From positions 51,158 through 115,157 of the forward strand of contig JAGOOG010000008.1 of NCBI GenBank assembly GCA_017992605.1: 64,000 nucleotides of DNA. Reading direction: 5' to 3'. Numbering within the stretch: position 1 is the first letter of the stretch; the number at the start of each line of letters is the position of its first letter. Positions 53,851 to 63,172 of the stretch are shown here, piece by piece. Made by a program: the position numbers and the translations under genes. Source of the stretch: Deltaproteobacteria bacterium. GTDB taxonomy: Bacteria > Desulfobacterota > Desulfomonilia > UBA1062. The notes below the pieces were generated by a model. The model made no database searches, was not told the origin of the DNA, and saw only the letters and a program-made list of their open reading frames with translations.

Positions 53851-53916
53851 GGGTGCCCCGGCGAGAAACGCTTGAAAGTATCCGAGAAGTTCCCCATAAC
53901 AAGACACAGAAGGGCC

Positions 53917-55491
53917 ATGAACGCTCGTAAATGGACCATCGCCGACCTCGTCGACTTCGAGTATTTTCTCTCCCTCGAAGGGGGGCAGCCCGACAAGTCC
54001 GCGCAACAGCGGGACCGCAGGATCTTCCTCGAATCGATCGAACCCCTGGTGAAAGGCATGTCGCCCGGGTCCGACTCCTACAGACGCGGCGCCTTCAGGC
54101 TCTGGCTCGAGGATCGCAGGTCTCTGGTCCGCACGGAGGACCCCGAGGCCGTGCTGCCGGGAGAGGGCTTCCGTGAAGCACGGGTGCTGCTGTGCGTGTC
54201 CATCGCCGTCCTCGGACTCCTGTCGGGTGCGGCCACTGCGCTGGCGTTGCTGACCTACACCGGGCATACGGCCGTGAACGTGACCGCGTACCTCGGGGTG
54301 CTGGTCTTTCTGCAGCTCGCGGGCCTGCTCGCCATGTTCCGTTTTCTTTTCGTGAGGACCTCCATGGACCGGCTCAGGAAGTACTCCCTCCTCTACGGCC
54401 TGCTCAGCCGGTCGCTGGAACGAATGGTCTCGAGGCTCGCACGGGCCACCATGGACAGGGCCGGGGGACGGCGTCGCGCCGACATCCGGGAGGCATCCGG
54501 GTTCCTGCGCGGCATGTACGGCATCTACGGGCATGTGCTGTTCTGGCCATTCTTTGCCGCGGTGCAGCTCTTCGGCATCATGTTCAACGTCGGGGCTGTC
54601 GCCGCCACCCTCATACGCGTCCTGACATCGGACCTCGCCTTCGGCTGGCAGTCCACCCTGCAGATGAGCCCCGGTGCAGTCCATGAGGTGGTCAGGACCA
54701 TGTCCGCGCCCTGGGCCTGGCTCATGGGCCCTTGGGCTCACCCGACCCTCGAGGAGATCGAGGGAAGCCGCATGGTGCTCAAGGAAGGCCTGCGGGCCCT
54801 CGCTACCGGGAACCTCGTTTCGTGGTGGCCTTTCCTGGTCGGCGCCGTGGTGTGTTACGGCCTGGCGCCCAGGGTCGCTCTGGCTGTCGCGGCCATGATA
54901 GGCGAGCGGCTCGCTCTCGGCCGGGTGCGGTTCATCCGCGCGGCGTGCGATGAGCTGATGCTGCGCATGCGTTCTCCCGGGATCTCTACGGCAGGGACAC
55001 CCGACAAGCCGCCCGTAACCAGGCTGAGCCAAGGTCTTCCCGACACCCGGGAGGCGGTCTACCTTTCCTACAGCGATGCGGCGGCACTGATTCCCGAGGA
55101 CATCATCGGCCGGTGTGACGAGCGGGAGCTCGAGCACTACCTCGGCGCGCGCCTCGGTTTGAAGCTGGTGGACGTCATGCCCATCACCGGCAGCACGGAC
55201 AGGGACCGCCGCGCCATCGAGGCTGCCGTGGGGGCACACAACCGTGAGGAACGTGCCGTGGTCCTCGTCCAGGAGGCATGGCTGCCGCCCATTGCCGAGG
55301 TCACCGGGCTCATTCGCGCGATCCGGTCGGCCGGGGGCAGATCACTCCAGTTAGCCGTCCTGCTCGTCGGAAAACCGGTGGCTGACACGATCCTCGCGCC
55401 GGTGAGGCAGGACGACAGGACCGTCTGGAACAAGGCCCTGGCGGAACTCGCCGACCCCCGCCTCACCGTAATCACTGCGGGTGACCTATGA
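53917..55491 (+). CDS. DUF2868 membrane protein, partner of a DUF3482 GTPase
   Basis: About 524 residues. WTIADLVDFEYFLSLEGG near the start is the DUF2868 signature as I recall it. Four or more transmembrane helices lie around residues 85-160 and 210-345 (for example LLCVSIAVLGLLSGAATALA and LVGAVVCYGLAPRVALAVAA). The C-terminal about 150 residues are a soluble alpha/beta domain (TDRDRRAIEAAVGAHNREER, then VLVQEAWLPPIAEVTGLI). The ATG at 53917 has AGAAGG upstream; a TTG at 53872 is an alternative. It overlaps the GTPase gene by 4 bp, so the products are likely made in a fixed ratio. Function unknown. Confidence 0.75.
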   Translation: MNARKWTIADLVDFEYFLSLEGGQPDKSAQQRDRRIFLESIEPLVKGMSPGSDSYRRGAFRLWLEDRRSLVRTEDPEAVLPGEGFREARVLLCVSIAVLGLLSGAATALALLTYTGHTAVNVTAYLGVLVFLQLAGLLAMFRFLFVRTSMDRLRKYSLLYGLLSRSLERMVSRLARATMDRAGGRRRADIREASGFLRGMYGIYGHVLFWPFFAAVQLFGIMFNVGAVAATLIRVLTSDLAFGWQSTLQMSPGAVHEVVRTMSAPWAWLMGPWAHPTLEEIEGSRMVLKEGLRALATGNLVSWWPFLVGAVVCYGLAPRVALAVAAMIGERLALGRVRFIRAACDELMLRMRSPGISTAGTPDKPPVTRLSQGLPDTREAVYLSYSDAAALIPEDIIGRCDERELEHYLGARLGLKLVDVMPITGSTDRDRRAIEAAVGAHNREERAVVLVQEAWLPPIAEVTGLIRAIRSAGGRSLQLAVLLVGKPVADTILAPVRQDDRTVWNKALAELADPRLTVITAGDL

Positions 55492-56978
55492 CGGACGCGC
55501 CCCAGGTACTCACCTTCGCCGTGGTGGGGCACCCCAACGAGGGGAAGTCGTCCGTGGTATCTACCCTCACCGAGGACGACACCGTGCGCATAACCCCCCT
55601 GCCGGGGGAAACGGTCGTGTGCCGCTCCTTCCCCGTGATCATCGACGGGCGCGAGATGCTGCGCTTTGTCGACACGCCGGGGTTCCAGTCTCCCCGTGCC
55701 ACCCTCGAGTGGCTCCAGGCCCATGCGGGGCCGGACATGCTGGCGTCATTCCTGCGGCAGAACGCCGGAGACCCCCGCTTCAGCGGCGAGCTCGAACTGT
55801 TCAGGCCTCTCGCGGAGGGGGCCGAGATCATCTACGTGCTCGACGCCTCCCGCCCTTTGCGTTCCATCGACATCGCCGAGATGGAGATTCTGCGCATGAC
55901 CGGCATCCCGAGAATGGCCGTCATCAACGCCAAGGAGGACGACGAGCAGTACATCACGGCATGGAGGGACGAGCTCCGCAGGCACTTCAACGCGGTGCGT
56001 ATATTCAACGCGCTCCGGGCCACCTATGCAGAGCGGATCGGACTCCTGGCAAGCCTCAAGTCCATAGACCAGGAATGGGAAGTGCCCCTGGGCAGGGTGA
56101 TCGAGGCCCTCGAGGATGACTGGCTCCGGCGGATCACCCAGACTGCATTGCTCATAGCCGGTTTGATCGCGCAAGCCGTGACCTACCAGGTATCCCGGAG
56201 TTTCTCCCCGGAGCAGGAGCAGCGGGTCCTGCGCGACGAGCTCACCCGCGAATACCGTGAGCACATCACGGGCCTGGAGCGGAGAACCCACCTGGAGATC
56301 CGCAGGCACTTCAAGCACAACATCTTCGACTGCCGCCTGCCCGGTGAGATCGTCCAGGGTGACGACCTGTTCGAGGAGAAAACGTGGCGCATGCTGGGCT
56401 TGAGCCCGATCCAGGTTGCAGCGGCGGGAGCCGTGGCCGGCGGCGGGATCGGTCTGGGGCTCGATGCAATCGCAGGCGGTTCCAGCCTGGGGGCCTTCGC
56501 GCTGGTGGGCGGCCTGCTGGGTGCAGGCACGGCCCTGCTGGGAGGCAGGCGCATGATCAGCTACAAGGTCACCATGCCGCGCCTGGGGCCCTTCCGGTTC
56601 GGAACGTCCATCGGCGACTACCTCCTCACGGTCGGGCCGAACAGGAACACGCAGTTCCCCTATGTGCTCCTGGACCGTGCGCTGATCTTCTTTTCCAGGA
56701 CGATCAACTGGGCCCACGCCCGGCGGGAGGTCAGCCGGGACCAGGACGAAAAACCGGAAGGCCTTGTGGCGCACTTCACCGACACCCAGATCAGGGCCTG
56801 CCGCACCTTCTTCGAGGCCGCCGGCACGGGCGACGACATGAAGCTCCAGGGTTCGCGGGAATCCTTCGTGGACATGATCGTCGATCTCCTCATGTCGCTG
56901 TCTTCACGGGAATACCGGTACGGCCGCGGGGCCCACGACGACTCCGGAGGCGGAGACGATCCCGGGATGCGCCCTTGA
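55488..56978 (+). CDS. DUF3482-family GTPase
   Basis: A 496-residue TRAFAC-type GTPase. G1 is GHPNEGKSS (14-22), G3 is DTPG (62-65), and G4 is a degenerate NAKED in VINAKEDD. The middle (about 240-290) is helical and coiled. A glycine-rich hydrophobic stretch (about 305-350, AAAGAVAGGGIGLGLDAIAG onward) resembles membrane-inserting segments of dynamin- or IRG-like GTPases. The C-terminal DUF3482 part has GPFRFGTSIGDYLLTVGPN. It is paired with the DUF2868 gene. Such pairs recur in proteobacteria but, to my knowledge, lack an assigned function. Confidence 0.78.
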   Translation: MTDAPQVLTFAVVGHPNEGKSSVVSTLTEDDTVRITPLPGETVVCRSFPVIIDGREMLRFVDTPGFQSPRATLEWLQAHAGPDMLASFLRQNAGDPRFSGELELFRPLAEGAEIIYVLDASRPLRSIDIAEMEILRMTGIPRMAVINAKEDDEQYITAWRDELRRHFNAVRIFNALRATYAERIGLLASLKSIDQEWEVPLGRVIEALEDDWLRRITQTALLIAGLIAQAVTYQVSRSFSPEQEQRVLRDELTREYREHITGLERRTHLEIRRHFKHNIFDCRLPGEIVQGDDLFEEKTWRMLGLSPIQVAAAGAVAGGGIGLGLDAIAGGSSLGAFALVGGLLGAGTALLGGRRMISYKVTMPRLGPFRFGTSIGDYLLTVGPNRNTQFPYVLLDRALIFFSRTINWAHARREVSRDQDEKPEGLVAHFTDTQIRACRTFFEAAGTGDDMKLQGSRESFVDMIVDLLMSLSSREYRYGRGAHDDSGGGDDPGMRP

Positions 56979-57025
56979 CACCCTTTGCAAAAACCTGTTA
57001 AGGCTCAGCTTTCAGGAGGTATCCC

Positions 57026-57406
57026 ATGGAAACACTGGTGGATTTCGAGAAGAGCGGGGGAATCGTGCCCGCCATCGCCCAGGATGCGGCAACCGGGGAA
57101 ATCCTCATGCTCGCGTACATGAACGAGGAGTCCTTCCGGGAAACCACGCGGACCGGCAGGGCCTGCTACTTCAGCCGGTCGCGGAACAGGCTCTGGCGGA
57201 AGGGAGAGGAATCCGGCAACGTCCAGGAGGTCGTCGAGGTCCGCATCGACTGCGACCGCGACGCCATCCTGCTCAAGGTGAACCAGGTCGGCGGCGCCGC
57301 CTGTCACACCGGATACCGGTCGTGTTTCTACCGCGTCCTTCAGAACGGGAGTCTCCGCGAGGACGGCGTGAAGGTATTCGATCCTGAAGAGGTGTACAAG
57401 AAATGA
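57026..57406 (+). CDS. hisI: Phosphoribosyl-AMP cyclohydrolase
   Basis: A 126-residue enzyme for the third step of histidine synthesis. The zinc cysteines are in [11 protein letters not shown] and [12 protein letters not shown]. The start [18 protein letters not shown] and [11 protein letters not shown] are family landmarks. It has no HisE part. AGGAGGT precedes the ATG. It overlaps hisG by 4 bp. Confidence 0.95.
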   Translation: METLVDFEKSGGIVPAIAQDAATGEILMLAYMNEESFRETTRTGRACYFSRSRNRLWRKGEESGNVQEVVEVRIDCDRDAILLKVNQVGGAACHTGYRSCFYRVLQNGSLREDGVKVFDPEEVYKK

Positions 57407-58281
57407 GCCTGATACGTCTTGCCATCCCCAAGGGAAGCCTGCAGACCTCCACCATCGACCTGTTCAAGGATGCGGGCTGGGTCATCAGCACGTCGTCCCG
57501 CAGCTATTTCCCCTCTATCGACGACAAGGACATCGAATGCGCCCTGGTGCGGGCCCAGGAGGTTTCCCGCTATGTCGAGTCGGGCCTCTTCGACCTGGCG
57601 CTCACCGGCAAGGACTGGATCCTGGAGAACGGCTCCGACGTCGTGGAAGTCGCCGACCTGATCTACTCCAAGGCCACCTACAAACCCGCGAAATGGGTCC
57701 TGGCCGTGGACGAAAAGTCTCCCGTCCGTACCCTCGAGGACCTCAGGGGCAAGAAAATCGCCACCGAGCTCGTGAACTTCACGAAGAAGTTCTTCGAGGA
57801 CCGGAACATCCCCGTGGAGGTGGAATTTTCCTGGGGCGCCACCGAGGCGAAGGTGGTGGACGGCCTGGCGGACGCCATCGTGGAGGTCACCGAAACCGGG
57901 TCCACCATCAGGGCGCACAACCTCCGGATCGTGGACGTGCTCCTGGAGACCAACACCAAGCTCATCGCCAACAGGGTCGCGTGGACCGATCCGCAGAAGC
58001 GGTCCAAGATCGAGCAGATATCGCTCATGCTGAAATCGGCGCTCCAGGCCACCGGCATGGTGGGCCTCAAGATGAATGCACCCAGGGACAAGCTGGAGGC
58101 CGTCATCAGGATGCTGCCGGCCCTGACCTCGCCCACGGTCTCGCCGCTGCACGACCCCCAGTGGTACTCCCTCGAGATCATCGTCAACGAGTCCCACTCA
58201 CGTTCTCTGATACCCGAGCTGCTCAAGGTCGGGGCCCGGGGCATCATCGAGTATCCCCTCAAAAAGGTCCTGGATGGATGA
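57403..58281 (+). CDS. hisG: ATP phosphoribosyltransferase, long form
   Basis: A 292-residue enzyme for the first step of histidine synthesis. [16 protein letters not shown] binds [22 protein letters not shown] is the PRPP/catalytic region. The C-terminal about 80-residue HisG_C domain ([20 protein letters not shown]) makes it the long form, feedback-inhibited by histidine and independent of HisZ. It overlaps both hisI and map by ATGA. Confidence 0.95.
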   Translation: MSLIRLAIPKGSLQTSTIDLFKDAGWVISTSSRSYFPSIDDKDIECALVRAQEVSRYVESGLFDLALTGKDWILENGSDVVEVADLIYSKATYKPAKWVLAVDEKSPVRTLEDLRGKKIATELVNFTKKFFEDRNIPVEVEFSWGATEAKVVDGLADAIVEVTETGSTIRAHNLRIVDVLLETNTKLIANRVAWTDPQKRSKIEQISLMLKSALQATGMVGLKMNAPRDKLEAVIRMLPALTSPTVSPLHDPQWYSLEIIVNESHSRSLIPELLKVGARGIIEYPLKKVLDG

Positions 58282-59024
58282 TCTTCCTGAAGACGCCACA
58301 GGAGATAGCGACCATGCGGGAGGGCAACCGGATCCTGGCCCTCCTCTTCGAGCACCTGGCCCCCCTCATTCAGCCCGGCATCACCACCGTCGAACTCGAC
58401 AGGGAGGCGGAGCTGTTCATCCGGTCCTCCCATGCCGTCCCTGCATTCAAGGGCTACCGGGGATACCCCGCCACCCTGTGCACCTCGGTGAACAACGAGG
58501 TCATCCACGGTATCCCGTCGACCCGCAGGCTCCTCGCGGGTGATATCGTCAGCATCGACGTGGGTGCGCTCCATGAAGGCTTCTATTCGGACTCGGCCAG
58601 GACCTTTGCCGTCGGGGATGTTTCGAAAAATGCGCACCGCCTCATGGATGTCACCGAGAAGGCCCTCTACGAGGGCATCGGTCAGTCGGTGGCAGGGAAC
58701 CACCTCTACGACATCTCTGCCGCGATCCAGAAGGTCGTGGAGTCCGCCGGGTTCCACGTGGTCAGGGAGTTCGTCGGCCACGGCATCGGCAGAGGCCTCC
58801 ACGAAGACCCGCAGGTGCCCAACTTCGGGAAAAAAGGCGCCGGTCCGATCCTGCAGGAGGGCATGACCCTGGCCATCGAGCCCATGGTGAACGAGGGTAC
58901 CTGGAAGGTGAACATCCTCAAGGACGGGTGGACCGCGGTCACCGCGGACCGTTCACTCTCCGCTCACTTCGAGCACAGCATCGCCATCACGGCGAACGGT
59001 CCTCTCATACTGAGCGCGCTGTAG
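58278..59024 (+). CDS. map: Methionine aminopeptidase, type I
   Basis: A 249-residue enzyme that removes N-terminal methionine. Metal ligands are visible in SIDVGALHEGFYSDSART (two aspartates), FVGHGIGRGLHEDP (histidine), TLAIEPM (glutamate) and AHFEHSIAIT (glutamate). The length is normal for type I. It is in an unusual place, translationally coupled to hisG rather than next to secY-infA. It is convergent with the sugar transferase gene, 4 bp apart. Confidence 0.95.
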   Translation: MIFLKTPQEIATMREGNRILALLFEHLAPLIQPGITTVELDREAELFIRSSHAVPAFKGYRGYPATLCTSVNNEVIHGIPSTRRLLAGDIVSIDVGALHEGFYSDSARTFAVGDVSKNAHRLMDVTEKALYEGIGQSVAGNHLYDISAAIQKVVESAGFHVVREFVGHGIGRGLHEDPQVPNFGKKGAGPILQEGMTLAIEPMVNEGTWKVNILKDGWTAVTADRSLSAHFEHSIAITANGPLILSAL

Positions 59025-59028
59025 GCCT

Positions 59029-60381
59029 CTACTGCGACCCCCTCCCCTTGATGGCGACCTTGATGGTCTGGAAGATGATCACCAGGTCGAGCCACAGGGA
59101 GCGGTGCTTCATGTAGTAGAGCTCGTACTTGAGCTTCTCCTTGGCATCCTCGAAGGTGTCGCCGTACGGGTAGTTGATCTGCGCCCAGCCGGTGATCCCG
59201 GGCTTGGCGTGCATGCGCAGGGCGTAGAAGGGAATGGCCTTCTCGAGCTGGTCCACGAAGTAGCGCCGTTCGGGGCGGGGCCCCACGAAGCTCATGTCGT
59301 TCTTGATCACGTTGATGAACTGGGGGAGTTCGTCGATCCGCAGCTTGCGGATGATCCTTCCCACCCGGGTGATCCGGGGGTCGTTCTCGCTGGCCCACTT
59401 CGGGCCGTCCTTCTCGGCATCCACCCGCATGGACCTGAACTTGATCACCTTGAAGTCCCTGCCGTCCTTGCCCACCCGGTGCTGGAGGTAGAATATCGGA
59501 CCCGGCGAATCCAGGCGGATGGCCACGGCGGTGAGCAGCATGACAGGGGAGGTGAGCACGAGGCCGATGACGCCGAAGACGAGGTCGAACACGCGCTTGA
59601 AGATGTCCTCGAAGCGAGAGCTCTGGAAGCCCCTGGTGAAGATGATGGAACTCGGCCGGATCTCCTCGACGAGGATCCTCCCGGTCACCTGTTCATAGAA
59701 GGTTGGCCCGTCGATGACGTCACACTGGGTGAACTTCACCCGGAGCAGGTCCTCGATGGGGAGCGTGCCCCTCCACCCGTCAGGGGCCACGACGAGGATG
59801 TCCGGTTCGTTTCTTTTCATGATCGAGGAGAGCTCCGCCGTATCACCGAGGCACCGCAGGGGGAGATCCCAGTTGCTCCTGCCGATATAGCCCTCGAAGA
59901 TGACGGAGTGCCCTCCCGCACGAATCTCCCGGAACAGGAACTTGGCGTTTTCGCCGTCGCCGAACACGATGACGCGCATGCCTGCGTACTGGGCGAATCT
60001 CAGGGTGACGTAGACCATCCTTAACCCGAAGGTCACCACGAAGGTGAATGCGATGGCCATGAGCAGCACGTCCCGTTCAAGGCCGACCCCGGGCAGGATG
60101 AAGTAGACCAGTGCGAGGACGATGAGCGTGAGCCCCTCTGCCAGCAGGAGGGACGAGATGAGCTCCGAGGCCTTTTTCCAGTACTTCCAGTCATAGAGAT
60201 CCTGGAAATAGAAGCACAGAATCGTCACGGCACCGTACACAAAGGCCTTCACCCAGAGCGTCTCGTCGGGGAGGCTCACCTCGGGCAGCATCCTCTGGAG
60301 GTACTTTGCAAGGTAGACCGACACGCCCGCCGTGGCGAGGTCGAGAAAGAACAGGATCGCAGCGGAAAAAAGCCTTTTCAT
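59029..60381 (-). CDS. Polyprenyl glycosylphosphotransferase, PEP-CTERM/EpsB-type
   Basis: A 450-residue membrane protein. Four or five N-terminal helices (to about residue 125) are followed by a Rossmann-like domain (VIVFGDGENAKFLFREI). The C-terminal bacterial sugar-transferase domain has FKRVFDLVFGVIGLVLTSPV, GPIFYLQHRVGKDGRDFKVI, LRIDELPQFINVIKNDMSFV and GPRPERRYF. It starts exopolysaccharide units by loading a sugar phosphate onto undecaprenyl phosphate. The layout matches the sugar transferase associated with PEP-CTERM/exosortase loci (TIGR03013-type, from memory). The ATG at 60381 has GGGG upstream; a TTG eight codons earlier lacks one. Confidence 0.88.
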   Translation of the reverse strand: MKRLFSAAILFFLDLATAGVSVYLAKYLQRMLPEVSLPDETLWVKAFVYGAVTILCFYFQDLYDWKYWKKASELISSLLLAEGLTLIVLALVYFILPGVGLERDVLLMAIAFTFVVTFGLRMVYVTLRFAQYAGMRVIVFGDGENAKFLFREIRAGGHSVIFEGYIGRSNWDLPLRCLGDTAELSSIMKRNEPDILVVAPDGWRGTLPIEDLLRVKFTQCDVIDGPTFYEQVTGRILVEEIRPSSIIFTRGFQSSRFEDIFKRVFDLVFGVIGLVLTSPVMLLTAVAIRLDSPGPIFYLQHRVGKDGRDFKVIKFRSMRVDAEKDGPKWASENDPRITRVGRIIRKLRIDELPQFINVIKNDMSFVGPRPERRYFVDQLEKAIPFYALRMHAKPGITGWAQINYPYGDTFEDAKEKLKYELYYMKHRSLWLDLVIIFQTIKVAIKGRGSQ

Positions 60382-60442
60382 ACTACCCCTACATCGGCAA
60401 AACAATTTCCTGACTGGAGTGGGTGCGCCCGTATCATTTCAT

Positions 60443-60472
60443 GTTATCACAGAACAGGTCCCTGCCCGTCAA
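60443..60472 (-). promoter_or_regulatory. Candidate promoter for the sugar transferase gene
   Basis: Read on the minus strand, TTGACG (60472-60467) and GATAAC (60448-60443) are 18 bp apart, about 60 nt before the start codon. Confidence 0.4.
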
Positions 60473-60555
60473 CGGGAAACAGGCTCGGGGTCCCGGGCTC
60501 CGGATCGAGTCAGGGCCGTGCTGTCAGTCGTTACCACCGCCGATCGCGCCCGCCC

Positions 60556-60708
60556 TCAGATGAGACGCGCCGCCTGTGCGCCGGTCATGCCCCGGGACGA
60601 GGGCACCTTGGAATAACGCTTGAACGATGAGCACACCTTGAACTGGGCGTAGACGCTCAGGAGCAAGGTGGGCGCTATCATCACGATGTAGAGGGGATCC
60701 AGAAACAT
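60556..60708 (-). pseudogene. Truncated YugP-type neutral zinc metallopeptidase (first 50 residues)
   Basis: A 50-residue frame, too short for most gene finders. It has a perfect AGGAG ribosome site 7 nt before its ATG. The protein reads MFLDPLYIVMIAPTLLLSVY, AQFKVCSSFKRYSK, then VPSSRGMTGAQAARLI. This closely follows the start of YugP-family peptidases as I recall it: a membrane helix, a tyrosine-serine-lysine turn, then (S/N)SRG-(L/M)TG-A-x-A-AR-x-(I/L). YugP proteins continue for about 170 more residues to an HExxH zinc site. Here a TGA follows directly, and the next 150 bp show no continuation in any frame. It is probably the remnant of a deleted gene. Confidence 0.65.
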
Positions 60709-60858
60709 CCGTCAACTCCTTTCGTGGCGTCAGACCATTCTTAGTACCTCGGCTGCGACATGTCAACTCGGCACGCCGTACCGGCACCTCGACCGTCTGG
60801 ATGCCACTTTCCCTGCCATTTCAACTGTGCTATGGTTGCCCCATCTCAAGGGGGGCAT

Positions 60859-63159
60859 ATGAAAAGAATCAGCGTATCCGCAGTCTTTTTCCTCGTTCTC
60901 ATGCTTGTTCTCATGCTTGCCGTGGCCGGGTGCGGCAAGAGCCCGGATGAAAAGAGGCAGGCCTATATGGAAAGCGCCCGGGAGTATCAGGAGCAGGGCA
61001 AGTATGCCGAGGCGGCCATCCAGTACCAGAACGCCCTGCAGATAGCCCCTGACGACGCAACGGCCCTCGTCAGCCTAGGAGAGGCGCAGCTGAAGCTGAA
61101 CCGCCCCCAGGAGGCATATGCGTCTTTTTCCAAGGCATCCAAGGCCGATCCGAAGAACGTCAAGGCACGGGAGTATCTCGCCTCCATGCTGCTTCTGGCT
61201 AAACGGTACGATATGGCTGAAAAGGAGGCACGGGCAGTCCTCGAGATCGATCCCGGCCATGTCCTGGCCAGGGAGGTGCTTGCCCAGGCACTCTTCATGG
61301 GCGGAAAGCGGGACGAGGGGGTCGGTTTCATGGAAGGACTGCTGAAGGGGCCACATCCCACGGAGGAGATGTACATCAACACCATCCAGATGTACATGGC
61401 CGAGGGCAGGACCGCCGATGCCCTGGCACTCATCGACAAGGGTTCCGTCCTGTTCCCCAAGTCCACGAGGATACGTTTCATGGCGAGCGACATCTATGCC
61501 CTCCAGGAGGACCCCGGTACCGCCCTCAAATGGGCCCAGGACGCCTACAAGGTCTCGGACGGGAGTGTGACGGCCGGTGTGGCACTGGCCATGTTCTATG
61601 CCCGGAACAACATGGACGAGCTCTACCGGAACCAGCTCGCCGCCATGAAGCAGAAACACCCGGAAAGCCCCGAACCCTACCTCCTCGAGGCGACCATACT
61701 CCACACGAAGAAGGACCTCGACGGTGCCCTGAAGGCCGCCCGCAAGGCCCGCGAACTCAAGAACTCGACCCAGGTCCGCACGCTGATCTCCCAGATCCTC
61801 CTGGAAAAGAAGGAGCCGGAACAGGCCAAGGAGCTGCTCACCGAATCCATGAAGGAGGATGCCCGGGATGTCCTGTCCAGAGTCCTCCTCGCCCAGATCT
61901 ACCTCGACGAGAAGAATGCCGCCACGGCCCTCGAGGTCCTCGGCGAACCCCTGAAGACCGCCGCGCTGAGCCCGGACGTCGCATCCACGGCAGCCCAGGC
62001 GTACATGCTCAAGGGCGATGTCAAGAAGGCGCGGGAACTCGTGGAAAACGCGCTCAGGGAGCATGACCAGAACATATCTCTGCACCGGACGATGGCGAAG
62101 ATCCACTTCCTCCAGGGGGACTTCAAGAAGGCCCTCACCGAGACCGAGCTTCTGGTCAGCCACTCGGTGGGCACCCCGGACATCCTCTACATCGGCGCGC
62201 TTTCGGCATTGCGGACCTCGGGCCCCCAAGCGGCCCTGCCCTACATCCAGTCGCTGAAGGAGAAGGCCGCAGATGACTGGATCACGCTGCATGCCCAGCT
62301 CCGCTACTACCTCGACCTCAAGGACAGGAAGAGCGCCTTTCCCATCGCTGAAAAGGCACTGGGCCTGTACCCGGACAACGAAGAGGCGCTGGCGTTCTAT
62401 GCCTCCCTCGCCCCTGGGGCCGTGGGCTGGCAACCGGCCATCGACAAGGTCAAGGGCGTGTGCGCGAAGAGCGGGGCCGCCGGGTGCCACCTCGTCCTGT
62501 CCGCCCTCCTGGAAGGCTCGGGAAAGAAGGATCTGGCCCTGGCCGAGATCAAGAAGTCCATCGAGATGGACCCCAAGAAAGAGGCCTACTATCACGCCCT
62601 GGCCCAGTACTATGCACGCAACAACATGCTCAAGAACGCGCTGGACGAATACGAGGACATCCTGCACAAGAACCCTTCCGACCTGACGGCAGCCACCATG
62701 CTGGCCCTGCTCCATCAGAGCGCCGGGAACATCGACTCGGCCCGGAAGACATACCAGTACATCCTTGACCGTGATCCCAAGAACGGCCTTGCCGCGAACA
62801 ACATGGCCTGGGTGCTCGCCGAGAAGGGCGCCAAGAAGGACCTGGACGAGGCGCTGAGACTGGCCCAGACGGCCAAGGACATGTACCCCGAAGACCCCCG
62901 CGTGGCGGACACGCTCGGGTATGTCTATCTCAGGAAAGGCATGCCGGACAATGCCCTGGGGCAGTTCCAGATGGCTTCGGAAAAGCTCGTCGACGAGCCC
63001 GCGATCCTCTACCACAAGGCACTGGCCCTGGTCGAACTGAAGCGGGACACCGAGGCGGTCAACAGCCTGAGGAAGGCCCTGGGTGTGTCAAAGGGGTTCC
63101 CGGAGAAGGGTCAGGCCGAGGCGCTGCTTGCTCGGCTGATTGCAGGGGAGAAGAAGTAG
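60859..63159 (+). CDS. Large TPR-repeat lipoprotein (PEP-CTERM PrsT-like)
   Basis: A 766-residue lipoprotein. The signal peptide ends in the lipobox VAGC, with C25 lipidated and GKSPDE following. The rest is a superhelix of TPR and TPR-like repeats, for example AAIQYQNALQIAPDDATALV, DEYEDILHKNPSDLTAATML and TYQYILDRDPKNGLAANNMA. Proteins of this form occur in PEP-CTERM/exopolysaccharide loci (PrsT-like), which agrees with the divergent sugar transferase. The ATG has AAGGGGGG upstream; the open frame before it is non-coding. It likely scaffolds envelope or polysaccharide assembly (inference). Confidence 0.8.
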   Translation: MKRISVSAVFFLVLMLVLMLAVAGCGKSPDEKRQAYMESAREYQEQGKYAEAAIQYQNALQIAPDDATALVSLGEAQLKLNRPQEAYASFSKASKADPKNVKAREYLASMLLLAKRYDMAEKEARAVLEIDPGHVLAREVLAQALFMGGKRDEGVGFMEGLLKGPHPTEEMYINTIQMYMAEGRTADALALIDKGSVLFPKSTRIRFMASDIYALQEDPGTALKWAQDAYKVSDGSVTAGVALAMFYARNNMDELYRNQLAAMKQKHPESPEPYLLEATILHTKKDLDGALKAARKARELKNSTQVRTLISQILLEKKEPEQAKELLTESMKEDARDVLSRVLLAQIYLDEKNAATALEVLGEPLKTAALSPDVASTAAQAYMLKGDVKKARELVENALREHDQNISLHRTMAKIHFLQGDFKKALTETELLVSHSVGTPDILYIGALSALRTSGPQAALPYIQSLKEKAADDWITLHAQLRYYLDLKDRKSAFPIAEKALGLYPDNEEALAFYASLAPGAVGWQPAIDKVKGVCAKSGAAGCHLVLSALLEGSGKKDLALAEIKKSIEMDPKKEAYYHALAQYYARNNMLKNALDEYEDILHKNPSDLTAATMLALLHQSAGNIDSARKTYQYILDRDPKNGLAANNMAWVLAEKGAKKDLDEALRLAQTAKDMYPEDPRVADTLGYVYLRKGMPDNALGQFQMASEKLVDEPAILYHKALALVELKRDTEAVNSLRKALGVSKGFPEKGQAEALLARLIAGEKK

Positions 63160-63172
63160 CGGGGGAGGTTCT

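Noticed and set aside
53917..56978. Calling the DUF2868/DUF3482 pair an anti-phage defence system
   Set aside because: The GTPase and membrane architecture invites the idea, but there is no defence gene nearby and the neighbours are housekeeping genes. Left as unknown function.
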